Below, one piece after another: positions 16,592-25,430 of a stretch of DNA of 63,859 nt (position 1 is its first letter; every line of letters begins with the position of its first letter). Source of the DNA: CAYPZL01 sp964415045 (GTDB taxonomy: Bacteria > Planctomycetota > Phycisphaerae > Sedimentisphaerales > Anaerobacaceae). Under the pieces are notes generated by a model. The model had not been told where the DNA came from. It did no database searches and was given only the letters and a program-made list of their open reading frames with translations. The DNA lies in contig CAYPZL010000008.1 of the NCBI GenBank assembly GCA_964415045.1, positions 1 through 63,859 of the forward strand, in the 5' to 3' direction. A program made the translations under genes and the position numbers.

Positions 16592-18433
16592 TCAGAAACG
16601 CACATCCAGGGCTTTCGTCTCGTTCGGTTTCAACGGCTCGACGCCCGTCAGGACCGTGAATTTGTCCGTTCCCGGCTCGCCGATTCGAATCGTGTGAGGG
16701 GCTCGCTTGAAAGCCATGGGGCGGAACTCCCGGCCCCTGATGCGAAGCGTATACGCCACTTCACCAGTCTCCTCATCGACCACCTGGACGACGGGATCGG
16801 TCATGCCACTGACCTTGAGCGTGGGCAGGTAGGCGACGGGCTGGCGGGCGTAGTTGTCGAGCTGCTGAATCGTTCGCGGCCAGCCGGGGTATTGCTTGCT
16901 CGCGGGGGCCGCGATATCGACGTTGCGCGGCCAGCACTCCATGGTGATCGCACGCGTCTTCTTGTTGAACTTCACGATGCCGAAGCCGGCCGCCCGGGTG
17001 GTCAGCTTGTCGTGATTCTCCTCGGGCGTCGGGTTGGCCACGGCCAGCATGGTGATCTTGTTGCCCAGGCCGTCCTCGAATTCGCCCAGATGCTCGGGCA
17101 TGCCCGGCTCGCGGTTTCTGCCCGGCTCCAGCGGCGCCCACCAGCGCAGGTAGAGATTGGCGATGGAAGGCACGCAGAAGGAATAGCACGAGTCGTTGTA
17201 GTTGCTCACGCCGTGATGGATAATGGTGGCCAGGTGCTGGTCGCCGGCGATGTGCAGCGCGAAGGCTTTCCGCATCTCGATGAGCGCCTTGTTACGTCCG
17301 GTCTGCGGCCAGCCGTTGGAGTCGAGGTCGACGTAGAGCCGGTTGTTTCGCCCGCCGTGCAGGTGTGCGCCGCCGGCGAAGATCGTCTGCGAGAGCACCG
17401 CCTTCATGTCACAGTCATGCCAGTCGGCGGCCCACTGCCGCAGGAACGTGAGCTGGCGCTCGCCCAGCAGTTTCGCCTCGGGGACATCGAGAGCCTGCGG
17501 ATCGTAGTCCGGTGTGGCGATGTGGTCCGCACGTTTGGTGCGCCATCCCATGTCGGGCAAAACGGCCGCCGGGCCCGTCTTGAACTTGCGGTCCTCGAGG
17601 ATGGCGAAGCTGATTCGCCCGAGCGTCAGGTTGGTGTAATAGACGCCGATGCCCTGCCCGACGGGGGTCGGGTCGAACGGATCGGGCAGATGGCTGGTCT
17701 GGGCCCGCTCGACTTCCTTGACGTATTCGACGGGTTTGAAGTAACCGCCGTCGTCTCCGGTTGAGCGGTAGCATTTTCTGCCTCCCTGACCCCAGAGGTT
17801 GGGGTGGCCGACGTCGTGGTCGTCCGGGATCGTGACGGTCGGCGTGTTGCGAATGATGTCGCCGAAGTCCCGGCCGAACTTGAGCCAGTAGGCGTAGTGG
17901 CGGTTGTGGTCGTAGACCTGGTCGCCGGAGAAGAACAGCAGGTCCGGCTGGATCTTCTGGAGGTTCTCGACGATGTCGTTCTTCGGGATCGTGCCGCCGT
18001 GACCGGGATAGATGGAATTGCCTGTGAAGGCGGCCACCACGATCGTCTCCTTGTCGGCTGGGTCCTTGCGCACAATGCCGGCGTAGGTAGCCGCTTTCCC
18101 GTGGCGCAGCCGATACTCGATGTCCTTCGTGGTGTCCCAGTTCTCGACGCGGAAATGGGCCGTCCAACCTCGTTCGATGACGGGCGACTCGGCGATCTGC
18201 TTCCACTGCCCGGCGCGTTTCGTTTCCAGTCGCACCGTTCGCGATTCATCGGCCTCCAGCGGATAGAGTTGGGCCGTCATTTTCATGACGCCGTCCTGCA
18301 CGGTGTAGAGGGCGAAGCAGATCACCTTATCCCGCGACACCTCCGGAATCTCCAGCAACTTGGCCCGCTGCGCCGCTTGCGCCGCAGAGATCGCAATCGA
18401 TACAAGCAAGGCTGTCAGAACCGCCTTCTTCAT
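16592..18433 (-). CDS. PhoD-like alkaline phosphatase/phosphodiesterase (metallophosphatase)
   Basis: The 613-residue secreted protein has a signal peptide (MKKAVLTALLVSIAISAAQA). An N-terminal beta-sandwich of about 120 residues precedes a calcineurin-like core. Metal-site motifs visible are VVAAFTGNS, LLFFSGDQVYDHNRHYAYW, TIPDDHDVGHPNLWG and HIAGDQHLATIIHHG. PhoD enzymes release phosphate from diesters such as teichoic acids or DNA. Here the large size and C-terminal domain (GEVAYTLRIRGREFRP) are typical of planctomycete versions that sit with sulfatases, though none are visible nearby. ATG at 18433 has an AAGGAGGA-type site and opens the signal peptide. Confidence 0.85.
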   Translation of the reverse strand: MKKAVLTALLVSIAISAAQAAQRAKLLEIPEVSRDKVICFALYTVQDGVMKMTAQLYPLEADESRTVRLETKRAGQWKQIAESPVIERGWTAHFRVENWDTTKDIEYRLRHGKAATYAGIVRKDPADKETIVVAAFTGNSIYPGHGGTIPKNDIVENLQKIQPDLLFFSGDQVYDHNRHYAYWLKFGRDFGDIIRNTPTVTIPDDHDVGHPNLWGQGGRKCYRSTGDDGGYFKPVEYVKEVERAQTSHLPDPFDPTPVGQGIGVYYTNLTLGRISFAILEDRKFKTGPAAVLPDMGWRTKRADHIATPDYDPQALDVPEAKLLGERQLTFLRQWAADWHDCDMKAVLSQTIFAGGAHLHGGRNNRLYVDLDSNGWPQTGRNKALIEMRKAFALHIAGDQHLATIIHHGVSNYNDSCYSFCVPSIANLYLRWWAPLEPGRNREPGMPEHLGEFEDGLGNKITMLAVANPTPEENHDKLTTRAAGFGIVKFNKKTRAITMECWPRNVDIAAPASKQYPGWPRTIQQLDNYARQPVAYLPTLKVSGMTDPVVQVVDEETGEVAYTLRIRGREFRPMAFKRAPHTIRIGEPGTDKFTVLTGVEPLKPNETKALDVRF

Positions 18434-18607
18434 GGGTTCCTCCTTGTCAATAGAGTTCCACTTACCGGTCATGAAGAATCAAAGTCAATAGAGGCTATTC
18501 GCCCGGCGGGCCGTTCGCAAGGGAAATCTTGAGGGCGCACCAACGGCAAAAAGAGCCGTCGAACCTGTGGCTCGCGGCTCTGTGACATACCGACCACACG
18601 GCGAGGC

Positions 18608-18946
18608 CTATTCGATCTCGCGGGGCAAGCCGTAGGGGCCGTAAATGACGCGGGATTGGACGCCGGCGATGTTGCGGAACTGGACGATCGTCTTCTCTTC
18701 GACCTTTACACTGTCTTTACGCCGCACCTGGACAGGCACCGCGACGATGGGGCCCAGCCTGGTATGTCCGGTCCGCTGGGCGAAGTCCGCGAAGACGTCG
18801 TGCAGCACGTCCTCGACAGCGGTCCGATCGTTGAGCAGGGCGACCGCCACCTTGAGCAGACGGTCGCGGTACTTCTCGTAGATACGGCAGAACGCCGCCG
18901 TATCCCCGCGATTGAACCGCCAAACCAAAACCTTCTCTTCCAACAT
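18608..18946 (-). pseudogene. ECF sigma-factor N-terminal half fused to an unrelated tail
   Basis: Residues 1-58 of this 112-residue frame match sigma70 region 2 of planctomycete ECF factors: LVWRFNRGDTAAFCRIYEKY, then RLLKVAVALLNDRTAVEDVLHDVF and FAQRTG. Instead of the rest of region 2, the linker and region 4 (normally to about 180-200 residues), it continues as GPIVAVPVQVRRKDSVKV and ends GVQSRVIYGPYGLPREIE. That tail resembles no sigma region. It reads like the end of another protein joined in frame. It cannot work as a sigma factor because region 4 is absent. An in-frame deletion joining two genes is the simplest reading; an anti-sigma or decoy role is possible but speculative. Confidence 0.6.
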
Positions 18947-19017
18947 CCGCCGAATGCCCCAACCATTCCAAACAACCGGCCGTTCATTTCTTGAAACGCT
19001 CCAAGCGGCGTTTTAGT

Positions 19018-19092
19018 CTACGGCAAGTGCAGCTTTTTCACCACCTTGGCTGCATAAAGGCCGGCCGTCTCGTTGTTCGCATCGACACTCAT
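19018..19092 (-). other. 24-codon ORF directly after the prepilin stop
   Basis: The ATG starts 1 nt after the stop codon of the prepilin reading frame (TAA-c-ATG) and encodes MSVDANNETAGLYAAKVVKK plus LHLP before a TAG. The position suggests translational coupling or the surviving start of a truncated gene. It is too short to assign and may be chance. Confidence 0.25.
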
Positions 19093-19093
19093 G

Positions 19094-19879
19094 TTACGGT
19101 ATCGAGATGTCGGGGTTGGGGGTGAAGTGGTGGTGCCATTGGAGCGTCCAGAGCTCTCTGAGGGGGACGCGGTCTACGCGGGTGTCGACGAAGCCGACGT
19201 TGATGGCGATCTTGTGGCGGTCGACGCAGAACCGGCCCATGAAGTAGCCTTTGCCGTGGGGGTAGGAGGCAGAGCCGACCGGGCCGTATCCGCCTTTACC
19301 GGTGAGGTCGCCGGGCACGGCGTCGTCAGACAAAGGCCACGAGCCGACCCAGACGGAATCGCCCAGCAGCGGGACGCCTCCGCTGGCATCCGAGTATTTC
19401 TCGTAGTGATGCCCCTCCGGCAGCTCGGGTCGGAAGATCTGATCCTCGGGTTGAAGCCACAGGTTCAGGCCGTAGCTGCCTTCTCCCTTCATAAACCACC
19501 AGGCGAGATCGGCCGTGCCATAGCGCGATACGTCAGGGTCGCCGGGCTACCTCTTGGTCATCGGGCAGAAGGCCACCTTCATCACGCCTTCGATATGGGC
19601 CGCCGGGTCGTTCTTGTACTCGCGGGCCGAGAGATAGGGGGCCAACTGATGGAACCAGTACTCGCCGGGGTTGTGTGAAAAAGGCATGGTGCGGTCGTCG
19701 TAATCCAGCGTGTAGAGGTTCATGGCGATGGCCATCTGGCGAAGGTTGCTCTGGCAGGCGCTGGCCCGGGCCTGCTTGCGCACGTAGCTCAACGCCGGCA
19801 TCAGAATCGCCATCAGCACCGCAATGATGGCGATTACGACCAGCAACTCGATGAGCGTAAATCCCCTGTGCTTACCCAT
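19094..19879 (-). pseudogene. prepilin-type protein gene interrupted by an in-frame amber codon
   Basis: The frame starts MGKHRGFTLIELLVVIAIIA, a perfect class III signal, and runs 110 codons to FCPMTKR, where a TAG (19547-19549) interrupts. The same frame then continues without a shift through PGDPDVSRYGTADLAWWF and MKGEGSYGLNLWLQPED to the usual prepilin end FVDTRVDRVPLRELWTLQW. The two halves together give a 261-codon protein, the same length as the other prepilins in this window (258-274). A single nonsense change is the only visible lesion. The promoter upstream is intact. It could be a recent pseudogene, a sequencing error, or a gene read through by an amber suppressor; the last has no support here. 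Confidence 0.8.
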
Positions 19880-19923
19880 AATAGAACCACAGCTCTACGT
19901 ACGGAGATAGCTAACGTACGGCC

Positions 19924-19952
19924 ATGATATGCTATCTGAGGTGCCAGGTCAA
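19924..19952 (-). promoter_or_regulatory. sigma70-like promoter of the amber-interrupted prepilin gene
   Basis: TTGACC (19947-19952), a 17-nt spacer and TATCAT (19924-19929) on the minus strand. Just downstream the octamer ACGTACGG is repeated directly at 19897-19904 and 19914-19921 with a 17-bp period, which may be a regulator site. Confidence 0.6.
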
Positions 19953-20131
19953 TAAGAACCTGCCTGGCCGCACAGCATAGCGCATTTCCGAAGGGCGTCA
20001 GTCGGCCGCTGGTCCACGAAACCGGCATGGCGACACTCCTTCAGCCCATTCCTACCAAAAATCGTGGCCAACGAGCGAGAAGGTGTTACTATGGGGACTC
20101 CTGAAAGAGAACGAATTTCGGAGTCAGCGTT

Positions 20132-20815
20132 ATGATTGCCAGGTATGGTTTGATTTTCGATGTGGATGGGGTGATCGCCGATACCGAATCGGTGAACCAG
20201 CGGGTTTCGGTGCAGGTGTTCGATGATCTGTTCGGGGTCAAGGGGGTTAAGGCGGAAGATTTCACGGAAGGGCTGGGCCGGGGCGCGCACGAGTATGTCA
20301 AGGCCGCCGCCCGCGTTCACAACCTCGATCTGACTGCCGAGCAGCTCGACAAGGCGGTCCAGTACCGCCAGGACCTTTTCTTGCAGGTCTTGCAGACCGA
20401 GCCCCTGCCCGCGTATCCGGGCGTGCTGGAGTTGATCGAGGCGGGGCTGGGCAGCGACGAGTTCCACGTCGCCATCGCGACGTCGGGCACGCTGGAGAAG
20501 TCGCGCGCGGCCCTCAAAGCGGCCGGGGTGCCCTATACGAAAATGGTTTACGTCAACGGCAACGACGTGACACACAAGAAGCCCGATCCGGAGCTGTTCC
20601 TGATCGCGGCCCAACGCATGGATCTGGAGCCGGGGCGGTGCGTCGTCATCGAGGACGCCCCTAACGGCGTGCAGGCCGCCAAGGCCGCCGGCGCCAGATG
20701 TATCGCGGTGACCAACACGACCCCCGCCGGCAATCTCGCCCAGGCCGACATGATCTGTGACTCTCTGGAAAACGTGACGCTGGATACGCTCGTGACATTG
20801 GTCAATAGAGGCTAA
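20132..20815 (+). CDS. HAD-superfamily hydrolase, beta-phosphoglucomutase-like subfamily
   Basis: The 227-residue cytoplasmic enzyme carries all HAD motifs. Motif I FDVDGVIADTES holds nucleophile Asp10 and acid/base Asp12; motif II is IATSGT; motif III is the Lys in KKPDPELF; motif IV is VIEDAPNGVQAA. The helical cap after motif I is of the beta-PGM/phosphatase type. It is a sugar-phosphate mutase or phosphatase; substrate cannot be read from sequence. Single gene, divergent from the prepilin pseudogene and followed by a repeat element. Confidence 0.88.
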   Translation: MIARYGLIFDVDGVIADTESVNQRVSVQVFDDLFGVKGVKAEDFTEGLGRGAHEYVKAAARVHNLDLTAEQLDKAVQYRQDLFLQVLQTEPLPAYPGVLELIEAGLGSDEFHVAIATSGTLEKSRAALKAAGVPYTKMVYVNGNDVTHKKPDPELFLIAAQRMDLEPGRCVVIEDAPNGVQAAKAAGARCIAVTNTTPAGNLAQADMICDSLENVTLDTLVTLVNRG

Positions 20816-20917
20816 AAGAGGTTCATGATGGGATGGGGCAGAATGCTGCTGCTTGGCAATATCCGCAAGGCGTGAATCCGTCCGAACCTTACGTATAGTG
20901 CCAAATCGTTCGACCAT

Positions 20918-21002
20918 AGATTGCTTCGCTTCGCTCGCAATGACAGGGAGCAACCCCCGTATGTCATTGCGAGGAGTCCCGGCGCGCCGGGAAAGCAATC
21001 TT
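20918..21002. repeat. dispersed palindromic intergenic repeat (GTCATTGCGAG type) in the 20816-21151 spacer
   Basis: Outer arms GATTGCTT (20919-20926) and AAGCAATC (20993-21000) pair. Inner arms TCGCAATGACA and TGTCATTGCGA also pair, around a GGGAGCAACCCCCG core. A third small hairpin CCCGGCGCGCCGGG lies in the right arm. The wording matches a non-coding repeat family found in many unrelated bacterial genomes, often between genes. The rest of the 336-nt spacer holds no credible gene. Confidence 0.75.
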
Positions 21003-21151
21003 TTCCCGCATAGTCGCGGCACTTGCGAAATGCGGTACCAGAGTTGTTCCGTTGCGACGACAACCAGCCCCAATCGCCAGATTAGCCGATAGACCTGGGG
21101 TCTTGTGCCCGGTCACGTGCGCTGATCTGGCATCTTCATGCCTGCCGCCGG

Positions 21152-21928
21152 TCAATCGGCGCGCGTATCGCTGGGGGCATCACCGCAGAACCAGTACGGC
21201 GGTATCTCTGTGCCTCGGGACTCCTTGGCGTTTGAGATGTGGCCGTCGAGCCAGAGGAGATTGGCGCGTCGCCCGTGCCGGAAGATCTGCCCGAGAGGAT
21301 CGGGGTAGTGCTCGGGCGTGTTGTACGCCAGATTGGTCGTTTCCTGGCGCCACTGGGGCAGGTTGATCCGGTCGCCCTCGCGGATGTGCAACATGTCCCC
21401 GTTGTTGTCGAGGAAATGCTCGATGTGGTCCATGGCCAGGATGCGCTCGCTGGGGCGCGGAGTCTGCAGGACGAGGCGCTTCTTGTCGCGGCCGCTCAGG
21501 AAGCCGTTGAGGCCGTAGGTGCCGTCCCAGAAGAGCTCGGAATTGTTGTAGTCGCCCAGGTCGTCCATATAGCGCGAGGACGGGCAAATGAACGTGTCCG
21601 TTTCTTTGCAGTACGGATAGTAGGCCACGCCCCAGTAGGCCAGGCTGTGGTCTTTATCGATCATGTTCTCCGTCTTGGCCAGCCCCTGGGAAGTCGTTTC
21701 GAACGTGTACCACAGCCCCTGATTGGGGGAGGAATGGGTTTTCCCGTCGTTGTCCTCGGCGTACATCAAGATGGCCAGATTGATGTTTTTCAGGTTGTTT
21801 GAGCAGTAGACAGTTTTCGCCTGTTCCCGCGCGCGAGAGAGCGAAGGCAGCAAAATGGCGAGCAGCAGGGCAATGACGGCGATCACCACCAGCAGCTCGA
21901 TTAACGTGAAGGCATTCTTCTGTTTCAT
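21152..21928 (-). CDS. prepilin-type N-terminal cleavage/methylation domain protein
   Basis: The 258-residue protein starts MKQKNAFTLIELLVVIAVIA. The residue before FTLIE is Ala rather than the usual Gly, which prepilin peptidases tolerate poorly to moderately. Later features typical of planctomycete prepilins are the CSNNLKNINLAILMYAEDNDGK segment, a CPSSRYM motif and the RRANLLWLDGHIS box near the end. ATG at 21928 was selected for leader length; GGGAGG lies a little far upstream. It is downstream of the three-LamG gene, separated by a hairpin, and the same LamG-hairpin-prepilin order recurs at 53.4-57 kb. That suggests a functional pair. Confidence 0.87.
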   Translation of the reverse strand: MKQKNAFTLIELLVVIAVIALLLAILLPSLSRAREQAKTVYCSNNLKNINLAILMYAEDNDGKTHSSPNQGLWYTFETTSQGLAKTENMIDKDHSLAYWGVAYYPYCKETDTFICPSSRYMDDLGDYNNSELFWDGTYGLNGFLSGRDKKRLVLQTPRPSERILAMDHIEHFLDNNGDMLHIREGDRINLPQWRQETTNLAYNTPEHYPDPLGQIFRHGRRANLLWLDGHISNAKESRGTEIPPYWFCGDAPSDTRAD

Positions 21929-21966
21929 GAGCCTGTGCGACCTCCCGTCAACGAAACAGTAAAGAA

Positions 21967-21995
21967 GGGTATGCCCGATTCCCTCGGGCATACCC
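21967..21995 (-). terminator. hairpin between LamG and prepilin genes, possible terminator or attenuator
   Basis: A 12-bp perfect stem (21967-21978 with 21984-21995, GGGTATGCCCGA) encloses a 5-nt loop. On the minus strand it is followed by TTCTTTACTGTTT. It would reduce prepilin expression from the upstream LamG transcript. Confidence 0.55.
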
Positions 21996-22066
21996 GGATG
22001 TGTCCATCCCACGCGAAGCCATCATCAGCACCTGCTGATCTTCGAGAGTTGCCCATCTTCGGCGGC

Positions 22067-24802
22067 TTACAGGTCCTGATCCAGGATGTTGCCACCGTTG
22101 ATGGTGTCGGGGTTGTCATACATCGCCTTGATCTGATTGGCGCTGAGAATCACATCGAAAAACGCAACGTCGTCGATATATCCATCGAAGTTTCGGCCGC
22201 CATCACGGGCCCGGTAATCGCCGATGTTGATATACGTGGTTTCGTTCAGGCCGGTTCCGGGATCCGCGTCGTAGTGATCGCGAAGCTCTCCGTCGAAGTA
22301 GAACTCAGCGTATCCCTGGTCGGCGTTATAGACGAGCGCGAAATGGTGCCAGGGATCTTCGGGCGTGATCAAGGGGCCGGTGGTGTCGGAGAATCCCGGA
22401 GCGCCCCGGAAATACCATTCGCCGCCGTCCAGCATGTCGTCCTCCCAGCGCAAGCCGTAACTGATGTGGTAGTCGTTGCTCTCCAGCACGAAGGGGCGGG
22501 CGTCGGCGCCGTCGGCATTGATGTCCTTGAATTTGTACCAGCCTGTGACGGTAAGCTGTTTCTGACCGGCCATCACCGGGGACGGCTCGATGGTGACCAG
22601 AATCGCCGTATCGCTCCAATCGTCGATCTTCAATGATCCGCTGCCCACGATGGCGTCATCGCTTGAGGCCTCGACGTGACCGATCGCCTGGCCGTCGTAC
22701 AGTGAATTGCCCTGAGCATTGGCAAAACCCGTGTCAAAGGGGTAGTACGCGATCAGGCCTTCAACGGTGCTGAACTGCGTCAAGTCTCCTGCGAAAACGT
22801 CGGAACCGGAGACCACATCGACCTTCCAGTAGTACTGCGCTGCGGCTTCGAGCGGAACTTCGACGCTGGTTTCCGACGTGATCACATACTCAGCATCCAG
22901 AACGGTGTCGGGATCCGTACCGAAGTAGACGTGGTACTCGGGGCTGTCCACGTCCGTTGGCGCCTCCCAGCTCAACTTCGCACTGAGCGGGATCTTCTCC
23001 CCGATCGGATAGAGGTCCTTGGCATAGACGTCGCTGATGACATCCAGCACGTTGGCCGGCGTAATCGTCTGGCCTTCGTAGGTCCCGTCGTAAATGGCCT
23101 TGACCTGTTTGGCGGACAGCGCCACATCATAGGCGGCCATGTCGTCGATGTACCCGTCAAACATGCGGCCTCCATCGCCATCACGAAAATCGCCGATATT
23201 CAGGGTTTCGTCCGCCAGCAGGCCATCGCCAGGCCCCTCGTACGGATCGCCTTGCACATAATCGCGCAATTCACCGTCAAAATAGAACTTTGCATTGCCT
23301 TTGACCGCGTCGTACACGAGCGCCATATGGTGCCATGTGTCGTTCGAATCGATCGGGCCGCTCGTGTCGCTGAATCCGGGTCTCCCACGCACGTACCATT
23401 CACCGATGTCCTGGCCTTCGTCTTCAGAGCGCGTTCCGTAGCTCACAGCGTAGTTGGGAGCGCTTTCGAAGACGAAAGGCCGGTCGACGGAGCCCTCACC
23501 GGCGATATCCTTGAACTTATACCACGTTGTGATCGTCAGGGTCTTCTGGCCTCCGAAGAACGGGGTCTCCTCGATCTGGATGAGGCCGTACGTGAGGGGA
23601 TCGTCGTCGTTGATTTTCAGGGCGCCGCTTCCTCTCTTGACGTCTTCCGCCGAAATATCCACACTGTTGCCGTTGTCAATTTCGACGCCGTCGTAGCGGC
23701 TGTAGCCCTGCGCGTTCGCGTAGTCCTGATCGAACGGCCAATAGGCCACCAGGCCTTGATTCTCATAGGCCTCAAAATAGGCGACGTCCGATTCGGTGAC
23801 GCCCTGTTCGGACGACGCCGTGACTTTCCAGTAATACGTGGTTCCCCCAACCAGGTCCGCCGGGGTGTACTGCGCCTCCGAAATGCCCGGGGCCACGATC
23901 GACAGGGCATTGGGGTCGGTGCCCAGCCAGACGTCGTAGGTCCAGTCTCCCACCGGGTTCTTTTCCCAGACGAGAACCGCGTCCTCGAGGTAGACCCTTG
24001 TATCCACGGGACTGATCAGGTACGTGGTCAGTTCGGGGACTTCCGTCAGCACGTTGAGGGGATTGATGGTGTCGGAATTGCCGTAGAGAGCGGCGACCTG
24101 GTCGGCATTGAGTTCCACGCTGAAGATGGCAATTTCGTCCAGGTAGCCGTCCCAGTTGCGTCCGCCGTTGGCGGCGCGATGCGTTCCCATGTTGAATCCC
24201 GCCTGCCCCAGGTCCGGATTGTTGTTCTTGTCGATCGCAACGGTGTCGAGCAAGGCTCCATCGTGATAATACTTGATATGGCCGCGAATGCTGTTCCAGA
24301 CCACGGCCGCGTGGTGCCATTGGCCGTCATTGACGGTGGGTCCTGCGCCGTTCAGGGCGCCCGCTTCCGTGTCGAAATACCACTGAGAGTATTTCCCCGC
24401 CGCGCCGTCGCGAATGCCAAAGGACAAAGAGTACGTGGGCTGCGTCTCCCAGATGAAGTTGCGGGCGTCCGACCCGTCGCCGCTGATGTCCGAGTACTTG
24501 TACCAGCCGACCACCGTATTGACCACCGGGGCCGGGCCGACGAAGTCGCCGAGCGCCGTCACGTGGCTGGCGGTCGTGGTGTCATCATCGATCTTCAGCG
24601 CTCCCGCTCCAACCTTAACGTCCTCCGATGAGATCGCCGCCGTCCCGGCGGGGACCCCGTCGTAACTTGCCGTGCCTTCGGCATTGGTGAAATCCGTATC
24701 AAAGGGCCAATAGGCAACCAGGCCATTTTCGGCGTGCGCCGCCGGCAGCACAACGGCCGACATGACCAACCAGAGCAATATCAGCTTTTTCATCACTTTC
24801 AC
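22067..24802 (-). CDS. secreted protein with three LamG (concanavalin A-like) domains
   Basis: The 911-residue protein has a signal peptide (residues 1-24, MKVMKKLILLWLVMSAVVLP...). Three LamG jelly-roll domains lie at about 28-235, 350-585 and 690-900. Each starts with the strand GLVAYWPFD or LIAYYPFD and ends with the NFDGYIDDVAFFDV type motif. The linkers between them are Fn3-like modules with TYYWKVTAS and QYYWKVDV. LamG domains bind glycans or proteins at the surface. No catalytic domain, membrane anchor or sorting tail is visible; it ends at GGNILDQDL. The start may be 24802 or the fourth codon Met (24793). Strong own promoter at 24953-24982; prepilin gene downstream. Confidence 0.88.
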   Translation of the reverse strand: MKVMKKLILLWLVMSAVVLPAAHAENGLVAYWPFDTDFTNAEGTASYDGVPAGTAAISSEDVKVGAGALKIDDDTTTASHVTALGDFVGPAPVVNTVVGWYKYSDISGDGSDARNFIWETQPTYSLSFGIRDGAAGKYSQWYFDTEAGALNGAGPTVNDGQWHHAAVVWNSIRGHIKYYHDGALLDTVAIDKNNNPDLGQAGFNMGTHRAANGGRNWDGYLDEIAIFSVELNADQVAALYGNSDTINPLNVLTEVPELTTYLISPVDTRVYLEDAVLVWEKNPVGDWTYDVWLGTDPNALSIVAPGISEAQYTPADLVGGTTYYWKVTASSEQGVTESDVAYFEAYENQGLVAYWPFDQDYANAQGYSRYDGVEIDNGNSVDISAEDVKRGSGALKINDDDPLTYGLIQIEETPFFGGQKTLTITTWYKFKDIAGEGSVDRPFVFESAPNYAVSYGTRSEDEGQDIGEWYVRGRPGFSDTSGPIDSNDTWHHMALVYDAVKGNAKFYFDGELRDYVQGDPYEGPGDGLLADETLNIGDFRDGDGGRMFDGYIDDMAAYDVALSAKQVKAIYDGTYEGQTITPANVLDVISDVYAKDLYPIGEKIPLSAKLSWEAPTDVDSPEYHVYFGTDPDTVLDAEYVITSETSVEVPLEAAAQYYWKVDVVSGSDVFAGDLTQFSTVEGLIAYYPFDTGFANAQGNSLYDGQAIGHVEASSDDAIVGSGSLKIDDWSDTAILVTIEPSPVMAGQKQLTVTGWYKFKDINADGADARPFVLESNDYHISYGLRWEDDMLDGGEWYFRGAPGFSDTTGPLITPEDPWHHFALVYNADQGYAEFYFDGELRDHYDADPGTGLNETTYINIGDYRARDGGRNFDGYIDDVAFFDVILSANQIKAMYDNPDTINGGNILDQDL

Positions 24803-24952
24803 CTTTCCAAATCAGTTGCGATTAATACCCGCGCGAACCCGAGATAGCCGCTCGTCCGTCGGAGTCTTCTTGCACGCCCTGAAAAACGAAAAAAACTGAT
24901 CCTGATTTCCCATGTACACTTCACGTCGGCACCCCTTCCCGCTGACCATTGT

Positions 24953-24982
24953 ATGATAGCACAACCTGCGCGTCGATGTCAA
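24953..24982 (-). promoter_or_regulatory. sigma70-like promoter of the three-LamG gene
   Basis: TTGACA (24977-24982), an 18-nt spacer and TATCAT (24953-24958) on the minus strand, about 150 nt upstream of the start codon. The -10 is identical to that of the prepilin promoter at 19924. Confidence 0.65.
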
Positions 24983-24999
24983 TGTCGCTGATCGTCGAT

Positions 25000-25251
25000 T
25001 CAGCCGACATTGTTGGGCCGTATGGATGTGCCTTGCACGGATTGGCTGAGTGTGAACTGGAGGGCATCCACTACGCGCACTGGGTTGTCGTTGAAAGGAG
25101 GCCCGAATTCGACGGTAACCGTTTCGACCGGCGCGTTGGGATCCGCGGCAGGCAACAGGAGCGAACTGTCGATCCAGATACCCGTCCAGTAATCGTAGTA
25201 CAGGGTCGCGTCATTGATGTGTTGAATCGTCGTGGTTCTTACCTCATCCAT
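25000..25251 (-). CDS. small ORF of unknown function, possibly the 3' part of a damaged exported-protein gene
   Basis: The first ATG gives 83 residues including DATLYYDYWTGIWIDSSLLL and VETVTVEFGPPFNDNPVRVV, with good GC3 bias, so it reads as real coding sequence. The same frame stays open upstream to the end of the CRTAC1 remnant (25431). It encodes there RRYLAFFLFPCIGCYGWACG followed by TARA, which resembles a signal peptide, but no ATG, GTG or TTG is available. The full gene may have lost its start in this decayed locus. The family is unknown to me. The 24803-25430 spacer otherwise holds only the LamG promoter. Confidence 0.45.
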   Translation of the reverse strand: MDEVRTTTIQHINDATLYYDYWTGIWIDSSLLLPAADPNAPVETVTVEFGPPFNDNPVRVVDALQFTLSQSVQGTSIRPNNVG

Positions 25252-25430
25252 GTGCGTCCAAGACTTTCGCGTGGACTGTCCGTGCAGATCGCTCGGGTCC
25301 GCATCGCGGCCCCGACATTCTGCGCGGGCGGTGCCACAGGCCCACCCGTAACAACCGATACACGGAAAGAGAAAAAAAGCGAGGTATCGCCGTCCGGCGG
25401 TGCTTGCGAGTTCTGGCCGCTGGAGATGAG

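Noticed and set aside
19547..19549. Pyrrolysine or programmed amber read-through in the prepilin
   Set aside because: No Pyl genes or conserved context; prepilins have no need for it. A mutation or error is simpler.
22931..24631. Long plus-strand open frame opposite the three-LamG gene
   Set aside because: It mirrors a GC-rich coding gene, has no domain pattern or ribosome site, and its repeats are just antisense LamG repeats.
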